Source: Faecalicatena orotica
Lineage (GTDB): Bacteria > Bacillota > Clostridia > Lachnospirales > Lachnospiraceae
Reading direction: 5' to 3'
Assembly: GCF_003149245.1 (NCBI RefSeq)
Contig: NZ_QGDL01000017.1
Location: 60,154 to 124,153 of the forward strand
Length of the DNA stretch: 64,000 nt
Positions within the stretch are counted from its first letter, which is position 1. Each line of letters starts with the position of its first letter. Of the stretch, positions 42,457 through 49,195 are shown in pieces. The notes under the pieces were generated by a model. That model was not told the DNA's origin. It saw only the letters and a list, made by a program, of their open reading frames with translations, and did not search any database. Position numbers and translations under genes: made by a program.

Positions 42457-44415
42457 ATGAGGTGGAATATAGCGGCGGAATCTATTTCGCTTGTTATGCT
42501 TGGCATTATATGGGTTTATGCCCGCAAAGGGAGTCATCTTCCAACATTAAAAAACAAGATATTTCAATGGTGCCTGCTGGTTACATTTAGCGCGATATTG
42601 ACGAATATTCTGTCAACAATTATGATTTACCAGTATGAGTATATCCCGATTTGGCTGACATGGATTGTGACTTCGGTCTACTTTGTATTAACGCCGCTGA
42701 TGGGACTTACTTATTTCTTATACACGGTTTCTGTCATCTACACGGATATGGACCAGGCGAAAAAGGTGATCGGCATTGGACTGATACCCGGTGCCGGATA
42801 TACGCTGCTGATTTTGGTAAATCCGTTCACACGCAATATATTTGACATCAATTCACAGAACGGGTATTCGAGGGGGAGCTGGGTTTTTACGACCTATCTC
42901 GTTTTTTATATTTACTGTCTGGCGAGTATTGTAGTGACTGTCTGCAACCGGAAAAAGATAGAAGCAGAGATTTACGGGATACTGGCTGCATTTCCGGTTC
43001 TTGCTGTACTGGTTATCTTTGTCCAGCAGTTGTATCCTGATGTGATTCTCTCAGGGTCGGCGGCGACCTGTGCGCTGCTGATTATTTACCTGCATCTGCA
43101 GAATAAACAGATATCATTGGATTACCTGACCAATATACCCAACCGTCAGGAACTGCTCAATATGATTGGCCTGACAATAAAGAAAGCACCGGATAAGGAG
43201 TTTTACCTTCTGGTAGTTTCCCTGCGGGATTTCCGCCAGATTAATAACACCTGTGGTCAACAAAAAGGGGATGTGTTCCTGAAAGAGGTCAGCCAGTTTC
43301 TGTGCAGGACCGGACCGGCGGGAAATGTCTACCGCTTCAGCGGTGATGAGTTTGCCCTGTTGTTTTTACAGCCTGACAAAGATGAGCTTACACAGTGTAT
43401 TTCCCGGATTCAGGAACGTATGTCCGGTCCGTGGCAGGTAGATGAGTACCGGTTCGTTCTACCGGCAGTGATGGGGATATTCTATCATACAGGGGACGAA
43501 GACACACTTGAGAAAATCATTAATTCGGTGGAATGTGCGGTTGCCCGGGCCAAAGAAGGAAAGCATGGGCAGGTCTGTTATTGTGACAGGGCGATGCTTG
43601 AAAAGATGGAGAGAAAGCGCAGAATCATACAGATTCTGAAACAGCAGCTTACGGAACCGGATTTTGAGATGTATTACCAGCCAATTTACTCCGTAAAGAG
43701 CGGTGAGTTTTTATATGCTGAATCACTGATGCGGATTCCCAAATCACCGATCGGGCCCATATATCCGTCTGAGTTCATTCCGATTGCGGAGGAAACGGGA
43801 CTGATTGTGGATATTACATATATCATGCTAGATAAGGTGTGTAAGTTTATCAACAGACTGATTGAAACCGGTATCGAGGTAGGGGCGGTCCATGTCAATT
43901 TTTCAGGGATTCAGTTCTCAAGACCAGATCTGGCTGACAGGGTGCTGGAGATTGTACAGAAGAACGGGACCCCTATGCCTGCACTAGAGATTGAGTTTAC
44001 GGAGAGTACTCTGGCCGAAAGCACCCAGGTTGTTACAGATTTTGCCGTGCAGATGCTGGAGCGCGGGATTAAGATGGGACTGGACGACTTTGGGACAGGC
44101 TATTCCAATATTGCAACAGTCATCCATATTCCGTTCGGGACAGTGAAGCTGGATAAAAGCCTTGTCTATGCGGCGATGAACAGTGAAAAGTCAGCGCTGG
44201 CCATCCGGAATCTGACCCGGACATTTAAGGCCCTTGGTATGAAGGTGATCGCTGAAGGGGTGGAGAATGAGGAACAGAAAAATATGGTCGTTGAATTCGG
44301 TGCAGACCAGATACAGGGGTTTTACTATGCAAAGCCAATGCCGGAGGACGAGACGGTGGAATTTATGCTGCAAAAAGCAGGTGAACGGAACACGTATAGG
44401 AGCAATTCTTTTTAA
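42457..44415 (+). CDS. Membrane-bound GGDEF-EAL protein (cyclic-di-GMP turnover)
   Basis: 652 aa. Residues 1-215 contain seven hydrophobic segments resembling a 7TM sensor. A GGDEF domain (about 220-375) has the degenerate signature RFSGDEFALLF (Gly1 replaced by Ser). The EAL domain (about 390-640) reads AESLMRIP at the EAL motif (Ser for Ala) but keeps the metal and catalytic sites: VHVNFSG, EFTESTLAES, DDFGTGYSN, KLDKSLV, AEGVENEEQ and DQIQGFYYAKPM. It is therefore probably a phosphodiesterase, with the GGDEF domain possibly regulatory or weakly active. Monocistronic, flanked by terminators. Confidence 0.93.
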   Translation: MRWNIAAESISLVMLGIIWVYARKGSHLPTLKNKIFQWCLLVTFSAILTNILSTIMIYQYEYIPIWLTWIVTSVYFVLTPLMGLTYFLYTVSVIYTDMDQAKKVIGIGLIPGAGYTLLILVNPFTRNIFDINSQNGYSRGSWVFTTYLVFYIYCLASIVVTVCNRKKIEAEIYGILAAFPVLAVLVIFVQQLYPDVILSGSAATCALLIIYLHLQNKQISLDYLTNIPNRQELLNMIGLTIKKAPDKEFYLLVVSLRDFRQINNTCGQQKGDVFLKEVSQFLCRTGPAGNVYRFSGDEFALLFLQPDKDELTQCISRIQERMSGPWQVDEYRFVLPAVMGIFYHTGDEDTLEKIINSVECAVARAKEGKHGQVCYCDRAMLEKMERKRRIIQILKQQLTEPDFEMYYQPIYSVKSGEFLYAESLMRIPKSPIGPIYPSEFIPIAEETGLIVDITYIMLDKVCKFINRLIETGIEVGAVHVNFSGIQFSRPDLADRVLEIVQKNGTPMPALEIEFTESTLAESTQVVTDFAVQMLERGIKMGLDDFGTGYSNIATVIHIPFGTVKLDKSLVYAAMNSEKSALAIRNLTRTFKALGMKVIAEGVENEEQKNMVVEFGADQIQGFYYAKPMPEDETVEFMLQKAGERNTYRSNSF

Positions 44416-44433
44416 CATATAAACTAAATTATG

Positions 44434-44475
44434 AAATCCGGTATAGGGACTATGTGGCCAATACCGGATTTTTTT
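44434..44475 (+). terminator. Terminator after the GGDEF-EAL gene
   Basis: AAATCCGGTAT (44434-44444) pairs perfectly with ATACCGGATTT (44461-44471), followed by a T run. Confidence 0.9.
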
Positions 44476-44490
44476 ATCTGTTTTAGAATC

Positions 44491-44506
44491 TGTTGTTTTA
44501 ACAACA
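44491..44506. promoter_or_regulatory. Palindromic operator candidate upstream of hcp
   Basis: TGTTGTT and AACAACA are perfect complements with a 2-base spacer, about 85 bases before the hcp start and near TATACT at 44529-44534. A redox or nitrosative-stress regulator (Rex-like or CRP/FNR-type HcpR) is plausible but the match to a specific consensus is not certain. Confidence 0.5.
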
Positions 44507-44589
44507 TACTTGAATCAAACATCGTACTATACTGGGCATGTAACAGTAATGAGAGATATTTTCTAATCTTAATAAAGGAGATGTGTAAA

Positions 44590-46182
44590 ATGGATAATAA
44601 GATGTTTTGTTTTCAGTGTGAACAGACGGCCGGATGTACAGGGTGTACAGGAAATGCAGGGGTCTGCGGGAAGACGGCAGGTAATGCAAAGCTGCAGGAT
44701 GAACTGACGGGGGCTTTGATCGGACTTGCAAGGGCCTGCTCCGGTAATCCCAGGACAGACAAAACGGACCGTCTGATTCTAGAGGGATTATTTACGACAG
44801 TGACGAATGTAAACTTTAATGACGATACACTCCGAGAAATGATTGCGAGGGTAAATGAGGAAAAAGTACGTGTTGTACCCGGATGCGCGGGATGTCCTTC
44901 CAGATGTGGAAACATAGACAACTATGATATGTCACGGCTCTGGAAGGCAGATGAGGATATCCGTTCTCTGAAGTCCCTGATCCTGTTCGGTATTCGAGGC
45001 ATGGCGGCTTATGCTTACCACGCTATGGTTCTGGGATATACAAGTGCGCGGGTAAATGAGTTCTTTTATAAGGCACTGTTCGTTCTGGCGGAAGACTGGA
45101 GAATGGAGGAACTGCTGCCCTTAGTTATGGAGGTTGGAGAAGTCAATCTGGAGTGTATGGAACTGCTTGACCGTGCCAATACAGAGACATTCGGAACGCC
45201 GATCCCTACAGAGGTGCCGCTGACGGTCGAGAAGGGGCCGTTTATAGTAATCACAGGACATGACCTCTATGATCTGAAGCTATTGCTCGAACAGACGGAA
45301 GGGAAAGGAATCCATGTGTATACACATGGGGAAATGCTTCCGGCCCATGCTTACCCGGAACTAAAAAAGTATCCGCACCTGAAGGGAAACTTCGGCACGG
45401 CATGGCAGAACCAGCAGAAAGAATTTGCTAATCTTCCGGCTCCGGTTTTATTTACAACAAACTGCCTGATGCCTGTGAAGGACAGTTATTCGGACAGAGT
45501 GTTTACGACAGAGGTAGTCTCTTATCCTGAAATGGTGCATGTGGGAGATGAGAAAGATTTCACACCGGTGATCGAAAAGGCGCTGGAACTTGGCGGTTTT
45601 TCAGAGGATACAGAATTTACCGGAATAAACGGAGGCAGGACAGTGCTGACAGGATTCGGGCATGGCACCGTTCTGAGTGTGGCGGACAAAGTGATTGAGG
45701 CTGTAAAGGCAGGGGAGATCAGACATTTCTTCCTCGTGGGTGGATGCGACGGCGCGCGGCCGGGACGGAATTACTACACTGATTTTGTGAAAATGACTCC
45801 GAAGGATACGGTCGTTCTGACGCTGGCATGCGGCAAGTACAGATTCAATGATCTGGACCTCGGGACGATTGGGGGCCTTCCGAGGCTCATGGATATGGGA
45901 CAGTGTAATGATGCCTACAGTGCGGTCAAGGTTGCGGCTGCACTGGCAGAAGCATTTGAATGCAGCGTGAATGACCTGCCGCTGTCAATGATCCTGTCAT
46001 GGTATGAACAGAAAGCGGTCTGCATACTGCTGACACTGCTGCATCTTGGGATCACGAATATAAAACTCGGGCCGACACTCCCGGCTTTCATTTCCAGAAA
46101 TGTGTTGGATTATCTGGTTAATAATTATAAGATTGCACCTATAGGTGATCCTGCTAAAGATCTGGAAGAGATATTGGGATAG
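44590..46182 (+). CDS. hcp: Hybrid cluster protein (hydroxylamine/NO reductase)
   Basis: 530 aa from ATG 44590 (AAAGGAG nine bases upstream); the long frame before it covers the promoter. Cysteines in CFQCEQTAGCTGCTGNAGVC give the N-terminal 4Fe-4S cluster. Hybrid-cluster ligands lie in GEMLPAHAYPELK, LFTTNCLMP, LVGGCDGARPGRNYYTDF, LACGKYRFN and DMGQCNDAYSAVKVA. Hcp reduces nitric oxide or hydroxylamine in anaerobes and protects against nitrosative stress. No hcr reductase gene is adjacent, so the electron donor must be encoded elsewhere. Confidence 0.96.
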   Translation: MDNKMFCFQCEQTAGCTGCTGNAGVCGKTAGNAKLQDELTGALIGLARACSGNPRTDKTDRLILEGLFTTVTNVNFNDDTLREMIARVNEEKVRVVPGCAGCPSRCGNIDNYDMSRLWKADEDIRSLKSLILFGIRGMAAYAYHAMVLGYTSARVNEFFYKALFVLAEDWRMEELLPLVMEVGEVNLECMELLDRANTETFGTPIPTEVPLTVEKGPFIVITGHDLYDLKLLLEQTEGKGIHVYTHGEMLPAHAYPELKKYPHLKGNFGTAWQNQQKEFANLPAPVLFTTNCLMPVKDSYSDRVFTTEVVSYPEMVHVGDEKDFTPVIEKALELGGFSEDTEFTGINGGRTVLTGFGHGTVLSVADKVIEAVKAGEIRHFFLVGGCDGARPGRNYYTDFVKMTPKDTVVLTLACGKYRFNDLDLGTIGGLPRLMDMGQCNDAYSAVKVAAALAEAFECSVNDLPLSMILSWYEQKAVCILLTLLHLGITNIKLGPTLPAFISRNVLDYLVNNYKIAPIGDPAKDLEEILG

Positions 46183-46194
46183 TACAAAAAAGTA

Positions 46195-46225
46195 TTGACA
46201 TGGAGTTCACTCAAAGGTCTATAGT
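46195..46225 (+). promoter_or_regulatory. MerR-type promoter (19-bp spacer) of the aldo/keto reductase gene
   Basis: TTGACA (46195-46200) and TATAGT (46220-46225) are separated by 19 bases containing TGGAGTTCACTC, a partial dyad. Overlong spacers with a central dyad are the hallmark of MerR-family activated promoters. The regulator is not encoded in the window. Confidence 0.75.
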
Positions 46226-46271
46226 AAAAAAGAAGCATATCGGACAGGATTTAAGAAAGAGGGACTAAAAC

Positions 46272-47402
46272 ATGGTATACAGAGATTTTCAGGATTTAAA
46301 GCTTTCTGCATTAGGGTTTGGGGCAATGCGTCTGCCGCTTACTGGTGACGGACAGATTGATGAGGAACAGACGGCCAGAATGACTGCTTATGCAATAGAA
46401 CACGGTGTGAATTATTTTGACACTGCATATGGTTACCACGACGGAAAATCAGAAGTCGTTATGGGAAAAGTTCTTTCCTCATACCCGAGGGAAAGCTATT
46501 ATCTTGCGGATAAGTTTCCCGGATATGATCTCTCCAATATGGGAAAAGTAGAGGAGATTTTTGAGGAACAGCTGGAAAGATGTGGCGTAGAGTATTTTGA
46601 TTTTTACCTGTTTCATAATGTATATGAGAAAAATATCGATCCATATATGGATCCAAATTATGGGATTATGGAGTATCTGCTAAAGCAGAAGGAAAACGGT
46701 CGCATCAGACATCTCGGGTTTTCGGCACATGGGCGTTATGATACGATCAAACGTTTTCTGGATACATATGGAAGGCATATGGAATTCTGCCAGATCCAGC
46801 TGAATTATTTGGACTGGAAGCTGCAGGATGCAAAAGCAAAGGTGGAATTGCTGGGTGAATATCAGATTCCGGTATGGGTAATGGAGCCGCTTCGGGGAGG
46901 AAAGCTAGTCTCTCTTTCCGAAGAGAACGAGAAAAAATTAAAAGCGCTCCGTCCGGAAGAGGACATTCCTGCATGGGCATTCCGATTTTTGCAGAGCGTG
47001 AAAGGAGTAGCAGTAACTCTGTCAGGAATGTCTGACATGGAACAGATGGTAGACAATGTCCGTACCTTTGAGGAAGATAAGCCGCTTGATGAAACGGAAA
47101 TGAAGGCATTGATGGAAGTGGCAGATAGTATGCTGGATATTCTTCCTTGCACAGCATGCCGCTATTGCGTGGCACATTGTCCCAAGGGGCTGGATATACC
47201 GGTACTGCTGTCACTTTATAATGAAACAAGATTTGTTAATGGAGCGATTACGCATATGGCAGTAGATGCACTTGATGAAGAGAAAAGGCCGGGCCAGTGT
47301 ATCGGCTGTAAGAGCTGTGAGGCTGTCTGTCCACAGCAGCTGGCGATTGCAGAGGCGATGCATGATTTTACGGAAAAGCTGAAACAGCCGGCGGGGCTGT
47401 AA
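46272..47402 (+). CDS. Aldo/keto reductase with C-terminal ferredoxin domain
   Basis: 376 aa. The (beta/alpha)8 reductase core keeps the catalytic tetrad: Asp and Tyr in NYFDTAYGYHDGKSE, Lys in YLADKFPG, His in FYLFHNVYE. The C-terminal 90 residues hold two cysteine sets, CTACRYCVAHCPKGLDIP and CIGCKSCEAVCPQ, ligating probably two 4Fe-4S clusters. Ferredoxin-linked AKRs are common in Clostridia; substrate unknown. A MerR-type promoter suggests induction by an electrophile, aldehyde or redox stress. Confidence 0.92.
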   Translation: MVYRDFQDLKLSALGFGAMRLPLTGDGQIDEEQTARMTAYAIEHGVNYFDTAYGYHDGKSEVVMGKVLSSYPRESYYLADKFPGYDLSNMGKVEEIFEEQLERCGVEYFDFYLFHNVYEKNIDPYMDPNYGIMEYLLKQKENGRIRHLGFSAHGRYDTIKRFLDTYGRHMEFCQIQLNYLDWKLQDAKAKVELLGEYQIPVWVMEPLRGGKLVSLSEENEKKLKALRPEEDIPAWAFRFLQSVKGVAVTLSGMSDMEQMVDNVRTFEEDKPLDETEMKALMEVADSMLDILPCTACRYCVAHCPKGLDIPVLLSLYNETRFVNGAITHMAVDALDEEKRPGQCIGCKSCEAVCPQQLAIAEAMHDFTEKLKQPAGL

Positions 47403-47508
47403 AGCGCCGTCATAGAAACCCGTTGCAACTCATCCCGGAAACACTTATAATAATTAATGGACGCTAAATAGAAGCAAAATACTAGAGAACTGAAGGGACG
47501 CGGCAGAG

Positions 47509-48159
47509 ATGGTAAAAGCGGTATTTATTGATTATACAGGGACAACGGTGCAGGAAGGCGGGGATGAACTGCAGGAGATCATTATGAGAATCTGCAGAAA
47601 CAGCAATATCCATGACCCAAAAGAGGCTGTAGGACGCTGGTGGGAGCTTATGAAGCAGTATGAAGAAAGCAGTTACAAAGAAGCATATCTGACCGAAGAT
47701 GAGATCGTCGAGAAGGTGTTGTCAGATTTGTGCAGGAGGGACGGCCTTAAGGAGAATCTGGATGAACTGCATGAGCTGTTCCGGGGATTCTGGGTGAATG
47801 CACCGTTGTTTGATGACGCAGAAAGATTTTATAATAGATGTGAAGTTCCGGTCTATGTAATTACGAATAATGGAGTTCCCTATGTCGAGGAAAGCATGAA
47901 GAAAAAAGGACTTTCCCCGGCAGGGATTATTTCTGCAGATATGGTAAGGGCATATAAGCCGCATCGGGAAGTCTTCGAAAAGGCGCTGCAGATAAGCGGA
48001 TGCAGGGCGAAGGAGACGGTCCACATCGGGGATTCTTACGATTCAGATGTTTTGGGTGCACAGGCGGCGGGAATACGGCCTATACTGGTGGACCGTACGG
48101 GAAAACAGCAACATAATGATATCTTGACTGTACAGTCTTTGACAGATATACAATTATAA
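47509..48159 (+). CDS. HAD-superfamily phosphatase
   Basis: 216 aa. Motif I FIDYTGTTV (D-x-x-G-T) with the nucleophile Asp8, helical cap at about 20-90, motif II VITNNG, motif III Lys in PHREVFEKAL, motif IV HIGDSYDSDVLGAQAAG. This is a subclass I HAD hydrolase of the phosphoglycolate phosphatase/beta-phosphoglucomutase-like type; the substrate cannot be predicted. It starts 106 bases after the aldo/keto reductase, with a weak GAAGGGA ribosome site, and is followed by a strong terminator. Confidence 0.9.
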   Translation: MVKAVFIDYTGTTVQEGGDELQEIIMRICRNSNIHDPKEAVGRWWELMKQYEESSYKEAYLTEDEIVEKVLSDLCRRDGLKENLDELHELFRGFWVNAPLFDDAERFYNRCEVPVYVITNNGVPYVEESMKKKGLSPAGIISADMVRAYKPHREVFEKALQISGCRAKETVHIGDSYDSDVLGAQAAGIRPILVDRTGKQQHNDILTVQSLTDIQL

Positions 48160-48180
48160 AAGAATGACTGACACAAAAAC

Positions 48181-48232
48181 CACATAACAAATTGCTCTGT
48201 TACTGAAAGGGCATTTTGTTATGTGTTTTTTT
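48181..48232 (+). terminator. Terminator after the HAD gene
   Basis: CACATAACAAA (48181-48191) pairs perfectly with TTTGTTATGTG (48215-48225), followed by eight T. Confidence 0.92.
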
Positions 48233-48292
48233 TATTTTGAAGAAAGATGAAGCATTCGTTTCGTAAGTAAACTATTTTCTGAATCGTGGATG

Positions 48293-48445
48293 TGGCTATA
48301 CCAGAAACCACATTGAAAACATAAGGTGGAAATGCACGAAAAACGTTCCGAAATAACAGCATAGTGCACAAAAATAAAGGCTGAAATTGACATGCATTTC
48401 GTGGCATAGTATAATGTTAAAAAGATAACATTATCTGGTATAGCC
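48293..48445. repeat. 13-bp inverted repeat flanking the hypB promoter (possible invertible segment)
   Basis: TGGCTATACCAGA (48293-48305) and its exact reverse complement TCTGGTATAGCCA (48433-48445) flank 127 bases that contain the only strong promoter for the hypB operon. This is the layout of invertible promoters in gut bacteria. Each copy also contains a short internal dyad (TCTGG/CCAGA), so regulator binding sites are an alternative. No recombinase gene is nearby. Confidence 0.55.
48387..48415 (+). promoter_or_regulatory. hypB operon promoter
   Basis: Perfect TTGACA (48387-48392) and TATAAT (48410-48415) with a 17-base spacer, pointing to hypB 59 bases downstream. It lies inside the inverted-repeat segment. 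Confidence 0.9.
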
Positions 48446-48473
48446 AGATTTTCTGGATGAAGGAGGAAATGAG

Positions 48474-49142
48474 ATGGGAGAATTCAGGGTACTGGAAATC
48501 AAGCAGAGTGTATTTGCAGACAATGATAAACGGGCACAGGAATTAAGAGACGAGCTGAAAGAGAAAAAAGTCTTTCTGCTAAATCTGATGTCTTCCCCGG
48601 GGTCGGGTAAGACGACGACATTATCGAGGACAATCGAACAGCTGAAAGACGAACTGAAGATCGGCGTGATGGAGGCGGATATCGATTCAGATGTGGATGC
48701 AGAGACGATTTCCAATCTTGGTGTGAGGGCAATCCAGCTTCATACAGGGGGAATGTGCCATCTGGATGCGGATATGACGCGTCAGGGACTGGAAGGGCTA
48801 AAGACCGGGGATCTTGACCTGGCGATTCTGGAGAATGTGGGAAACCTTGTCTGCCCGGCAGAGTTTGATACAGGGGCAGTGAAGAATGCCATGATCCTGA
48901 GTGTGCCGGAAGGGGATGATAAGCCATTGAAGTATCCCCTGATGTTTTCCATCTGTGATGTGGTGCTGATCAACAAGATCGATGTGCTCCCGTATTTCGA
49001 CTTTGATATGGAAAAATGCAGGAAGAACATTTTGATGAGGAATCCCAATGCAAAGGTTATTCCAATTTGTGCCCGCACAGGGGAAGGGATAGAGGAATGG
49101 ACCAACTGGCTGAAGGAAGAAGTGAGAGGCTGGCAGTCGTAA
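48474..49142 (+). CDS. hypB: HypB-type nickel-incorporation GTPase
   Basis: 222 aa. P-loop LMSSPGSGKTTTLSRTI near residue 40, switch region EADIDSDVDAETI, metal-site motif HTGGMCHLDADM with the Cys-His pair, and LVCPAEFDTGAVKNAMILSV. The guanine-recognition motif is LINKIDVLPYF. HypB inserts nickel with HypA, normally into [NiFe]-hydrogenase; no hydrogenase structural gene lies in the window. The protein lacks the N-terminal His-rich nickel-storage stretch of some HypBs. Start ATG 48474 with AAGGAGG upstream; first gene of a four-gene operon. Confidence 0.93.
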   Translation: MGEFRVLEIKQSVFADNDKRAQELRDELKEKKVFLLNLMSSPGSGKTTTLSRTIEQLKDELKIGVMEADIDSDVDAETISNLGVRAIQLHTGGMCHLDADMTRQGLEGLKTGDLDLAILENVGNLVCPAEFDTGAVKNAMILSVPEGDDKPLKYPLMFSICDVVLINKIDVLPYFDFDMEKCRKNILMRNPNAKVIPICARTGEGIEEWTNWLKEEVRGWQS

Positions 49143-49195
49143 AGACGGCTGTCTGAATCCGGGTATGGATATACCCGGGGGAAGGAGTGAAAGTG

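Noticed and set aside
48233..48473. Small RNA or riboswitch in the hypB upstream region
   Set aside because: No aptamer-like conserved core; the promoter is only about 55 bases from hypB, leaving little room. The inverted repeat is better explained as an invertible segment or regulator sites.
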